This document shows positions 47,213-57,279 of a stretch of 64,000 bases of DNA, piece by piece (position 1 is the first letter of the stretch; every line of letters starts with the position of its first letter). The DNA lies in the NCBI RefSeq assembly GCF_017565645.3, contig NZ_CP086136.1, positions 9,035,501-9,099,500 on the forward strand. The letters run 5' to 3'. The notes under the pieces are model-generated. The model did not search any database. It worked only from the letters and a program-made list of their open reading frames with translations, and had not been told where the DNA came from. The position numbers and the translations under genes are program-made. The DNA is from Bradyrhizobium barranii subsp. barranii (GTDB lineage: Bacteria; Pseudomonadota; Alphaproteobacteria; Rhizobiales; Xanthobacteraceae).

Positions 47213-49336
47213 TTACTCAGAACAAAGCCGCCTCGATGCATAGGTGTATTCAAGGGCCAGTTGACGCGCATATTCCCTGAGGTTGGCGGCGGCGCTGTGC
47301 CCCCCGTCGATGTTCTCGTAATAGAAGTAAGGCTGGCCCAGCGCGGCGAGCTTCGCGGCAGCTTTGCGGCCGTGCGCTGGATGCACGCGGTCGTCTTTGG
47401 TGGAGGTAAGAATTAGGGGAGCGGGATAAGTCTTGCCCGCCATCAGCTTCTGGTAGGGCGAGTAGCCTTCGATCCACGCACGCTGCTCGGCAATGGCAGG
47501 GTCACCGTACTCGCCGATCCAGGAGGCGCCTGCGCCCAGTCTGGTGTATCGAAGCATGTCAAACAGCGGCACCTTGATGATGGCCGCGTTGAAGAGTTCG
47601 GGACGTTGGGTGATTGCGGCGCCAACGAGCAGGCCGCCCTGGCTGCCGCCAATGATTCCGAGCCGGCTCGGACTTGTGATCTTCCGGCGGATCAGGTCCT
47701 CGGCAACGGCAATGAAATCATCCCATGTCGTCTGCTTCGTTGCCGTCTGGGCCGCTTGATGCCATTGTGGGCCAAACTCGCCGCCCCCACGCAGGTTCGC
47801 CACGACATAGGCATTGCCCTGTTCGAGCCAGAGCCGTCCCACCGGTCCCAGATAAGAGGGCAGAAGCGAAGCCTGGAAACCGCCATAGCCATAAAGAAGT
47901 GTCGGGATCGTCCCGTCAAACCTTGCGTTCTTCGGCCGCACCAGAAAATAGGGAATTGACGTGCCATCACGCGAAGTGGCTTCGAGCTGCTCCACGATAT
48001 GATTGGACGCATCGAAGGCAGCCGGTGTCGTCTTCAACTCCTCAAGGCTTTTGCTTTCGGCATCAAAATACCAGACTGAGGTTGGTCTGAGATAGCTCGA
48101 GACCGCGAACATGGCTCGGTCCGTTTCATCGGAGGTGGCTAACAGGCTGACATTTGCATGTTCTGGCAGCGGGATCGGCGTCGCGGACCAAGCTCCGTGA
48201 TCGTACTTATAAGCGAACGCTCTGCTCTGAACGTTCTCAAGGATCGTCAGGATCAACAAATTCTTTGTGGCGCCTAACCCGCTCAGGGCCTGGCGGGGCC
48301 CAGGTTGGAAGACGAGCGAGGCTTTGGCACGCATCGGATCCTGTTTCCATTCGGCCAGATCATACGAAATCAGCGATCCGGCGGCGAAGCTGATATCGCC
48401 TGGCGGCCTCCAATCTTCATCAAGCCTTACAAGCAGGTGACCACCCACTAGACCGATCATCGCGGCCTTCTTCGGCAGATTGAGCTTGACGGGCCCACCG
48501 GGGCGGAAGACCACATACTCGGACTCGAAAGAGCTGATTGCGCGGATCGCGCCGGTCTCATGAATGTTGCCCTCGCTGTCACGAAGCACGAAGGGGGACA
48601 TCGAAACGTCGGTGGGCTCGCCACGAAAGATCTCGCGAGCCTCACTGAGCGGCTGAGCGCGTTTGAGCTCCTTCACCACAAAGGGGTAGCCGGCTTGCGT
48701 CAAAGTCCCCTCGCCCCGGTCACGTGCAACAAGGAGTGTGTCACGATCGACCCAGCTGACGTGCTGCTTGCCCTCTGGGAGATAAAAGCCATCCGCAACG
48801 AAGGTCTTGGCGTCGCAGTCGAACTCTCGTATGGACGCGGCATCCTTGCCGCCATCGGAAAGACTAATCAGGCAGAGGCGCTCTTCGGGCGGAAGGCAGC
48901 TGCTACCTTGAAAGATCCAATTCCTGTTCTCGGCGACCGCCAAGGCGTCCACGTCGAGAATGGTTTCCCACTGTGGGTCTTTGCTACGATAGCTCTCGAG
49001 CGTGGCGCGTCGCCAGACGCCGCGCACCTGGTTCTCATCTTGCCAGAAATTCTCCAAGCCGCGCCGTTTCAATGAAACATATGCGATCCGATCCTTGGCC
49101 TGCAGGATGGAGAGCGCCTGTCCGTAGAAGTGCCCATAGCGAGGATCTGACTGGAGCACCCCGAGCGTCTTCTCGTTCTCGGCGCGAGCCCAAGCCACTG
49201 CGCTTGGCCCTTCGATCTCCTCGAGCCAAAGGAATGGGTCATCAGTCACCGCCGCATCCGTTCGCTCCTGTGAAAGTGCCGTGGAGGTGATGCAGGCAAT
49301 CGAAAGCAGCGTGGCGGAGAAGAGTAATGTATTCAT
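47213..49336 (-). CDS. Secreted prolyl-oligopeptidase-family (S9) peptidase
   Basis: 707 residues. A signal peptide covers residues 1-22 (MNTLLFSATLLSIACITSTALS). The seven-bladed propeller region spans about 80-440. The alpha/beta-hydrolase domain has the catalytic Ser in GGSQGG (Ser565), Asp in TKDDRVHP (Asp648/649) and His in DGGHS (His680). The opening DDPFLWLEEIEG is typical of S9A oligopeptidases that cut after proline in short peptides. Export suggests periplasmic or extracellular action. Complete and unbroken, unlike most neighbours; no tts box seen upstream. Confidence 0.92.
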   Translation of the reverse strand: MNTLLFSATLLSIACITSTALSQERTDAAVTDDPFLWLEEIEGPSAVAWARAENEKTLGVLQSDPRYGHFYGQALSILQAKDRIAYVSLKRRGLENFWQDENQVRGVWRRATLESYRSKDPQWETILDVDALAVAENRNWIFQGSSCLPPEERLCLISLSDGGKDAASIREFDCDAKTFVADGFYLPEGKQHVSWVDRDTLLVARDRGEGTLTQAGYPFVVKELKRAQPLSEAREIFRGEPTDVSMSPFVLRDSEGNIHETGAIRAISSFESEYVVFRPGGPVKLNLPKKAAMIGLVGGHLLVRLDEDWRPPGDISFAAGSLISYDLAEWKQDPMRAKASLVFQPGPRQALSGLGATKNLLILTILENVQSRAFAYKYDHGAWSATPIPLPEHANVSLLATSDETDRAMFAVSSYLRPTSVWYFDAESKSLEELKTTPAAFDASNHIVEQLEATSRDGTSIPYFLVRPKNARFDGTIPTLLYGYGGFQASLLPSYLGPVGRLWLEQGNAYVVANLRGGGEFGPQWHQAAQTATKQTTWDDFIAVAEDLIRRKITSPSRLGIIGGSQGGLLVGAAITQRPELFNAAIIKVPLFDMLRYTRLGAGASWIGEYGDPAIAEQRAWIEGYSPYQKLMAGKTYPAPLILTSTKDDRVHPAHGRKAAAKLAALGQPYFYYENIDGGHSAAANLREYARQLALEYTYASRRLCSE

Positions 49337-50564
49337 GGATTTGCTCCGGCTGAGGTCGAGCGGTCAGGCTCGCGGGCCCTGCGGGTCAAGCAGAAGCGGC
49401 GGAAAGCACGCAAGCGCATGACATAGCGCGGCTTGCGCTATGTCGCGGGCCGTTCATTGCAAGTTGCGTGCCGGCTAAAGGGCCGCAAGTTTCAGCCGCT
49501 CCGGCAGCAGCACCATGTCCGCTTCCCGACACCGCTTGCCAAGCAGACCCGACAGCGTGTCGGCCGGACAGCTCGTCAGACGGCACCGGTTTTTCGGTTT
49601 CAGCGGCCAAGAACGGAACACGCCCCAGCTCCAATGGCAACGCGCACCTCCAATGAGGTAGATTCCTCCGAGCGAGTTCATTTGGAAGACTTGTCGACGG
49701 GGCTCATCATGGCAAAGAACAGCGCGTTGCTTAGAGGATTGCACTCAAGACGATGAGGGCAGAAGCAACGACTACGGCTCTAAAAAGCAACGCGTCTTGA
49801 GGTCGAGCCTCGAGCCAAACGGGTTCAAGCGCCGGGTCAGGTTCTATCTTTCGATAAGATGCCGAAACGAAGCTGGCATCAGCAGTTCTTATGGTCGCAA
49901 GGGTCAGGCTCAATGATCCTGAATCTACCGGCGGCAACAGGCGCACGAGCCCGTCGCCCTTCATCGAAGGTGTACCACGCGAAGGACGAAGGGCGAGATG
50001 TCGATCGAGAATGCCCGCTGCTGGCGGAGCAGCTTGGCAGGCGCGAAGAGAATGCGAGCCATGCTGCTCTGTTCTAACGATGCTGTTGCGGCCCTCTATT
50101 GCAACAGGCAGCCGCCACTTTCCTGCGAACGACCAAAAGCTCGCTGATGCCGACGCCACTTGCAGAAGCGTCGTTTACAGGTACGGAACAACGTGTTGGC
50201 TGCACACCTCCCGTTCCATTATGGATCACTATGACACCTTGATGCAGCTCGTTCAACTTTCCCGGTCATCATCCAGGCTTGCGCAACCTGCAAAGACCGC
50301 GTCCTCCCCGGCACCGGGCTCTTGTTCGGGACGGCCTCTGAGCGAAGCTGTGGGTATCGGCAGATCCCAGAGTCTGCCCTGTGTGTGCACCAGTCGGGCC
50401 TCTAGCGCGTCATAGGCCTTCTTCTCGTCTGCATAGGCAACCTCCTTTGGGGCGACATCCGCGGGCTCGATCTCGTTATAGGTGGCCAACGCCTCGGCAC
50501 GGTTCCGGTACAGCGGCATCGAAGCCACGTTGGTCCAGCCGCGACCGAGAATAAGGCACTCATT
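49337..50564. other. No firm gene; possible small ORFs
   Basis: About 1.2 kb. A minus-strand frame at 49731-50159 ends in a hydrophobic tail (ALLFRAVVVASALIVLSAIL). A second at 50253-50567 (RNRAEALATYNEIEPADVAPKEV) is plausible in composition. Neither has a trusted start, a ribosome-binding site or a family I recognise. Confidence 0.3.
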
Positions 50565-50565
50565 C

Positions 50566-50752
50566 AATCTTATCCATCATCGACCGCCAGCGTTTGACGC
50601 GCTCCTCAAGCGGCATGTTTGCCGCTTTCGAAATAGCGTCTGCTATTTCTTTGGGATGGTTTGGATCCACCAGCAGCGCCTCATCCTCGTTGAAGCCTCT
50701 TGGGAACGGGCGCTCGGCCCTCTGATTGCGCAGCTAGGCGAGGCCGTGCCTG
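50566..50752 (-). pseudogene. otsA: Trehalose-6-phosphate synthase (OtsA) C-terminal scrap
   Basis: The minus strand reads GFNEDEALLVDPNHPKEIAD, AISKAANMPLEERVKRWRSMMDKI, which is the end of the GT20 domain (the ALLVNPYDPEEIA and MPLEERxxRWRxMM signatures). Everything before and after is missing. Confidence 0.7.
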
Positions 50753-50962
50753 GACAGTGATAGGCGCAGTGCCCATCGACCCCTTAGACTGAACAATCTT
50801 TCGAGGATCCGGCGCACTCGACGTGAACTCTATGCCTAATCATCCCATTGATCTAGCCAACTTCGTTCTCGCCTCCGAGGGCAACGACTTCGGCAATCAG
50901 CTCGGAACGGATGACGGCTAGCTGCCCGCGAGGAATGCATCAATTGTCCGGATGATGCCTAA

Positions 50963-52364
50963 TCAAGTCAAGGAGCCCTCTCGATTCCTGGCTGAATGTG
51001 TCGGTCCACCTCGCCTGAGCTCGGCGAACTGGCGCAAGATGACGGACAGCGCGATCATTCCAGCGCCCAGCTCAGCGATGGCTTGGCTGGCCAAAACTCC
51101 ACTGAAGCCTGAGATGAGAGGGAATAGAAGTACCGCCGGTATGAAGAGATACCCCTCTCTAGCGAACGACACCACCGCGCTAAGGCCGGCTCTCCCCTGC
51201 GACTGAAGCATTGTCGTCACGACACTCTGAATACCGTAGAGCCCAAAAAACAGGTGAAAGACGATGCAGCTCGAGACGGCAATTTCGGTGACCTTGTAGC
51301 TATCGCTGAACAACCTGACCAAAAGGCCAGACAAAAAGCATGACGGCTACGGAATACGCAAAGGAAAGCGCAACGGTGATAAAGAGCATAAACTTCGCAA
51401 CCTTCATTACACGAGCAAAGTCGCGCGCGCCCCAACCGAACCCCAGGACGGCTTGAGAGCCGATACAGAATCCGGTGATAGGCAGCGCGCCGATTGTCAA
51501 GATTCTTACAGCTATTCCCACCGCCGCGATGAAATCGTCACCGAACCGCGCAGCAGCTCCGTACAAGAACATACCGGCAAGAGAGGCTAAGATACTTGTC
51601 GTCGTCGCCGGCGCCCCAATGAGCGCGAGCTGCCTAATGCGATCTACTCGTAACGAGACCTGAGATATGCTGACGAGCACAGTGCCGAGCCGCTTGGTAA
51701 AATACGCGATGTAGAGGCTTATAGCGGCGATCTGTGATATCAGCGTCGCTAGGGCTGCGCCTCGCACCCCCAAGCCTAGCAAGAAAATGAAAATAGGATC
51801 AAGCAGGGCGTTCAATATGAAAGCGGTCAGCATCGTCCACATACTGAATCGTGTGTTGCCTTCAGCTCTTGCGATGAAGCCGCTGACGATGTTTAGGAGC
51901 ATCAAAGTAGACCCCGGCAAGAGGATCGTGGCGTAGTCGAGCGCGATGGGCAGGATGGTTGGACTTGCCCCAAGCGCGACGAAGATGCCTCGTAGGGTTA
52001 CAAGCATGGCGATGGTCATAATGACGCCGATGGGAGCGGCGAGCGCGAGCGCCGTACTAGCACCTCGGCTCGCCTCTAACTCATTACCAGCACCAAGATG
52101 ACGAGATATGAAGGAGGCAGTACCCACACCGATCCCCTCTCCCACCGCCCCGAGCAGGATAATGATCGGCATAGTCATGCTGACGGCCGCGATCGCCTGT
52201 GCACCAAGTGAGCCCACAAAGATAGCGTTGAGGGCCTGCTGCAACGCGTTAATCGACAACCCGATAACAGATGGAATGGCAAGCCGCAGAAGAAGCCTCG
52301 GGAGCTCTTGGGCCGAGAGATCCACATAGCGGCTTTTCTTTCGCGTCCCATTGCGCTCATTCAT
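50963..52364 (-). pseudogene. MATE-family efflux transporter, frameshifted
   Basis: From ATG 52364 (MNERNGTRKKSRYVDLSAQELPR) the frame gives about 350 residues with ten hydrophobic segments: LLRLAIPSVIGLSINALQQA, LNAIFVGSLGAQAIAAVS and others. It stops after VWPFGQVVQR at 51300. The other frame continues (VRLFSDSYKVTEIAVSS, VVTTMLQSQGRAGLSAVVSF) to 50963; one base is missing near 51310. Joined length is about 467, normal for the family. It starts within the end of the NRPS gene (8-base overlap), suggesting export of the NRPS product. Confidence 0.85.
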
Positions 52365-54957
52365 GGTTCACACGCGTGAGCGCCGAGAATTCATTGATCG
52401 TCTGCATCAGCTCCTGTTGCAAGACCGTGCAAAGATGGCGAGTCACCTCATAATCGACCATGCTCGGATCATACGTGGTGTCAATCTGTAGCTGGCCCGA
52501 TTGATATCCGACGTCGAACCAGAACAGGTGGATCGCCGCCGCTTGATCCATGTGTTCGCCGATCCAAAGTGGATAAGGGTCTGTGCCTAGAAAACGGCGT
52601 GGGAAATGGCGCTGCAAACCGGCGCGATAATTCACTCCAATTCTGGCAGTGGCAGGCGATCGAGCCGACACCGCACGGCCGGATCTCGGTTTAGGTATTT
52701 GAGGGCCCGAAAACCTATTCCCCCACGCGGCAGCGCATTGCGCTGCCGGTATATTAAACGAGCACGGTCGGAACGCGACTCCGTTCCTGTGACATTCAAT
52801 GAAAGCGGAACGAGCTCGCTGATAAGCCCAATGATCTGAGATGGATCGAAATCGTCAAACAGCCGACCTCGTGTCGAGGTCAGGCTATCAATCCAGAGCG
52901 AATAGTTGCCGAACAGAGCGCCAAACGCACCGGACAGGGCAGCAAGAAACACATCAAAGTCCTGACAATGCGCTGATCTGGCTCCAATACTGAGGAGACC
53001 CGCTGTCGCTTCGCCGTGGATCTCAAGATGGTACCTGGCCTGATCTACCCGAAGCGATCGGCCGTTCGCATTCTCCCGACGACCTCCGAGACTTGCATCG
53101 TGAAGCTCTCTCGCGCTTCCTTCGGCAACATTCGTGCCGAGCGATGACGCGTTGCTGACACGCAGGTTGAATTCATCGTAGTCAATATCCTCCCAGTGCT
53201 TGAGTTCGTCTAGTGCTTCGCTGTTCGCGTACTGCTCGAGGCGCTTCAACCAGGGAGAGAGCCTTTGTACCGTCTCGGGGCCATTCACATCATGGCCTGC
53301 CGCAAGAGCGTTGTATGCGCCCTCCAATGCTTCCAGGAATAGCCGATAGCCCATCCCATCCACTACGAAATGATGCATCAGCACCAGCAGGTAGTAGTCG
53401 CCGCTTTCCGAAGTACGGAAGGCCGCGAGGTGAACAAGAGGCGTCTGACCGTCAAACCGAAAAAGGTGTTGACGTCTTGCCGAGACGATCTCGATTGTCC
53501 TGCGCTGGTCTGGGCCGGTCATCCGGACGAGATCGATCTCCTCCACGACGCGCTCAGTCGGACAAGGCCCAATCCCCAGCCGTAGACCATCTTGGGTTCG
53601 GGCAACGCGCAGGCTGAGGCCTTCGTGCCTCTCGATGACATGGGCGAGAGCGCGGTCCAGGATCTTGATGTTCAGGATACCGCTGCGCAAGAAGAACAGA
53701 TCTCCGATGTTAAAATGCTCGTCAAAGCCGATAAGAGAATTCCAAAACGATATTACCGGGGGCACAGGCAGTAGGCCGTCCACGGAAGCGACGTTGTGGA
53801 GTGCCGCCTCCGCTTCCCCGGCCGCCAATTCCCTGATGGTCGGTGTTCGATAAAGTTGGTTGACGGTGAGATTCAGCCCGGCTTTGCGCGCCAGCGTGAC
53901 GCAACGTACGCTCAGAAGAGAATCGCCGCCGATATCAAAGAAACTGCTGTCGATTCCCACCCCCTTGGCGCGTAATAGATCCTCCCAGATCCGAGCAAGA
54001 ACTCGCTCGTTCCTGGTGCGGGGCTCAGCAGATGGACTGGTTTCTATTTCGTGGTAAGGAACGGATGATAGGCGAGCACGGTCTATCTTTCCGCTTGTCG
54101 TCAGGGGAACACTGTCAACCAACCTGAAGGCCGTGGGAACCATGGGAGAGGGCAATGTGTTGCGCAGGTGGGCGCGAATCTCTCCAGAGCTTAGCTCCTC
54201 GCGAGCGGGCACCACGCTCGCCGTCAAGCGGCGATCGTCATCAATGCATTCTGCGAAGACCGCGGCCTTTGCGATTGCCGGATGAGACTCAAGAGCAAGT
54301 TCGACCTCCTCCGGCTCGATACGAAAGCCCCTTACCTTGATCTGGTTGTCCGATCGGCCGCAAATCTCGAGTAGGCCGCTGGTTGAGATGCGTGCGATGT
54401 CCCCACTTCGATAAAGCACGTCGTACTGTCCGCCATCATACGGATTCGGCACGAAACAGCGGTCAGTCCGATCTTGATCCTGCCAATACCCAGCGCTCAG
54501 ACAGCGGCCCGCGATGCACAGTTCGCCGGAGGCCCCAACAGGCACTCTCTTCAATCGTGCATCGAGCACGTAGAGTTTGACGTTGTCGATTGGCCGCCCC
54601 ACTGGGACAAGCGCCGAGTTGTCATCCGCATCCGACGTTTCGTGCACGGCTGCATTGGACGCACATTCCGTCGCACCATAGAAGTTCCACAACGGCACGC
54701 CCGGAAAAGACTCACGCCAGCGAGCGGGCAGCGAGGAAGGCATCGGTTCGGCGCTGCTTGTGACCAATCTCAAGGCGGTCCTTTGCGGTTGCCGTTGCTG
54801 GGACCCGATGAGACCGGACAGAAGTGGCGGAGAGGCAAAAAAGCGTGTCACGCGATGTTTTGCGGATTTCACGGATCGTGAGCATCGATTTCGCGCGATC
54901 GTGAGCACTGAATTCAGACGATCGTGAGCAGCCCGCTACGGCCGATGGGAGATAGAG

Positions 54958-55719
54958 TCAGTGTTCTGGTTGGCCGTCAAGGGTGATGGTTTTGGCGCTG
55001 CGTTTTCGCATGCTTTCTCCGGTGAGCTGGAGGCGGTGGGCGTTGTGGACGAGGCGATCGAGAATGGCGTCGGCGACCGTGGGGTCCCCAATGGCTCCAT
55101 GCCAGGTGTCCACGGGGAGCTGACTTGTGACGATGGTGGATGCGCGGCCATGGCGGTCCTCGAGGATTTCGAGCAGATCGCGGCGTTCCGCGGCGGTGAG
55201 CACCGATAGTCCCCAATCATCCAAAATCAGAAGCTGAGCGCGGCCGAGGCTTTTGAGGAGCCGAGCGTAACGTCCGTCTCCGCGCGCGAGCGCGAGCGCC
55301 TCGAACAGCCTTGGAACGCGATGATAGAGGACTGATCGGTTGTCGCGGCAGGCCTTGTGGCCGAGCGCGCAGGCTAACCAACTTTTGCCCAGGCCGGTTG
55401 CCCCGGTGACGAGCAAATTCTCGTGGCGATCGATCCAGCGACCTTCGACGAGTTTGGCGAAAACGGCGCGGTCGATGCCCCGCGGGGTGCGCAGATCGAC
55501 GTCCTCGACGCAAGCAGTCTGGCGCAGTGCGGCGATCTTGAGGCGCGTGGTGAGCCGCCTGGTGTCGCGTTCGGCGGCTTCGCGGTCGACCAACAGGCCG
55601 ATGCGATCTTCGAACGGCAGGGCTTCGAGATCGGGCGATCGGCGCTGCTCCTCGAAGGCCTTGGCCATTCCGGTCAGGCCAAGCTCGATCAGCCGTTCGT
55701 GGGTTGGGTGGTTAAGCAT
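54958..55719 (-). CDS. istB: IS21 helper ATPase IstB, copy 2
   Basis: 253 residues, same reading as copy 1, with Walker A GATGLGKSW and Walker B LLILDDWGL. Intact. Confidence 0.92.
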   Translation of the reverse strand: MLNHPTHERLIELGLTGMAKAFEEQRRSPDLEALPFEDRIGLLVDREAAERDTRRLTTRLKIAALRQTACVEDVDLRTPRGIDRAVFAKLVEGRWIDRHENLLVTGATGLGKSWLACALGHKACRDNRSVLYHRVPRLFEALALARGDGRYARLLKSLGRAQLLILDDWGLSVLTAAERRDLLEILEDRHGRASTIVTSQLPVDTWHGAIGDPTVADAILDRLVHNAHRLQLTGESMRKRSAKTITLDGQPEH

Positions 55720-55737
55720 GCCGGGTCTCTCCTTGCT

Positions 55738-57279
55738 TCAGTGGAAGTAGTCGCGTCCGCGGATATTGCCGTGGCGCAGGGGCTGGTGCTCGAAAGATTC
55801 GTCGAAGAACGTGCGATCGAGGCCGTTCTGGAGGATCGATCTAATCGAGGCGACGGAGCGCGCCTTGATGAGGATGCCCCTCCGGCAGGCTGCGTCGAGG
55901 CGTTCGGCGCCGTAGCTTTTGACGAGCGCCAGAATGCCAAGGCAGGTTCGAAAGCCTTGTTCTGGATGGGGCCGGGCGTCGATCACGGCCTGGAAAAACG
56001 CTGCTGTCGAAGGACCGATCCGCTCGCCGGCGGCGATCACCGCGGCGGGGGTCCATTTGCCGTAGCGGCGATGGGCGCTGGGCATGTGGTCGGCGATGGT
56101 GGTGTGTCCGCGTCGGTTGGGCGCGCGGGCATGGCTGGCGATCCGCTGGCCCTTGTGGAAGATCTCGACCGTCCGATCGTCGATACGGGCATCGACCAGC
56201 TCGCCAATCAGACGATACGGCGCGGAGTACCAATGGCCGTCGACCTCGACATGATAATCGGGAGCGAGGCGGCAGCGCTTCCAGCGTGCGAAGGCATAAG
56301 GCTGATCTGGCAGCGGGGTTAGCTTGGGTTTGTCGAGTTCGGCAAACAGTTCGGCGCGGCTTGAGCCGAAGCCACGCATTTGACGAGCATTGAGTTCGTC
56401 GACGAGTGTCTTGATGGCGGCGTTGAGCTCGGCCCGGGAAAAGAAGCGCTGATTGCGCAGCCGGGCCAGAATCCAGCGCTGGGCGATTTGCACCGCGACC
56501 TCGACCTTCGCCTTGTCTTTTGGGCGCCGCGGCCGTGCGGCGAGAATGGCCGTGCCGTAATGGCTCGCCATCTCGGCATAAGTGCGATTGAGGCCGGGAT
56601 CGTAGCGGTCGGGGTTGCTGACGGCGGCTTTGAGGTTGTCGCAGACCACGAACGTCGGCGTTCCGCTCAAAAACGTGAACAAGTTGACGTGGGCCCGGAT
56701 CCAGTCGGCCAAGCTCTCGCTGGGGCAGGCCTCGGCGTAGGTGTAGTTCGAAGCGCCCATCGCCGCGACGAACAGCTTCATCGGCTGCACTTCCCCGGTC
56801 AGCGGATCGACGATGTCGATGGTGTCGCCGGCGAAATCCACGAACACCTTCTCGCCGCCCAGATGAATCTGCCGCATCGAAGGTCGGACCCGCCCCTTCC
56901 AGGCCTCGTAGGTAGTGCAGAACCACGTGTACCCGAAACCGTCGGGATTAACGGCGCGATACTCCTCCCAGAGCAGGCGACGGGTTACGTTGCGCCGGCG
57001 GAGCTCTTTATCGATGTAGCTCCAGTCGGGCACCGGCCGCTGCGGGCTCTGAGACGCTGGTCGTGGGGCCGGGAAAAGCAAAAGCTCCAGGTCTTCATCG
57101 GTCATTCCCTCCGGAAGCGGCCAGCTCAACCCAGCAGAGCGGGCGCGGCTCAGGTAGCTGTGCACAACGCCGTTGCTGACGCCCACGCTCCGCGCGATGG
57201 CCCGCTCTGGCAGGCCTTGAAAATGTTTTAACCGAAGGACTTCCTTGATCCGGCGCATCGACAATCTCTGGGTAGGCAT
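55738..57279 (-). CDS. istA: IS21 transposase IstA, copy 2
   Basis: 513 residues, same reading as copy 1 (MPTQRLSMRRIKEVLRL start, DDE core, C-terminal beta domain). Intact. Confidence 0.92.
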   Translation of the reverse strand: MPTQRLSMRRIKEVLRLKHFQGLPERAIARSVGVSNGVVHSYLSRARSAGLSWPLPEGMTDEDLELLLFPAPRPASQSPQRPVPDWSYIDKELRRRNVTRRLLWEEYRAVNPDGFGYTWFCTTYEAWKGRVRPSMRQIHLGGEKVFVDFAGDTIDIVDPLTGEVQPMKLFVAAMGASNYTYAEACPSESLADWIRAHVNLFTFLSGTPTFVVCDNLKAAVSNPDRYDPGLNRTYAEMASHYGTAILAARPRRPKDKAKVEVAVQIAQRWILARLRNQRFFSRAELNAAIKTLVDELNARQMRGFGSSRAELFAELDKPKLTPLPDQPYAFARWKRCRLAPDYHVEVDGHWYSAPYRLIGELVDARIDDRTVEIFHKGQRIASHARAPNRRGHTTIADHMPSAHRRYGKWTPAAVIAAGERIGPSTAAFFQAVIDARPHPEQGFRTCLGILALVKSYGAERLDAACRRGILIKARSVASIRSILQNGLDRTFFDESFEHQPLRHGNIRGRDYFH

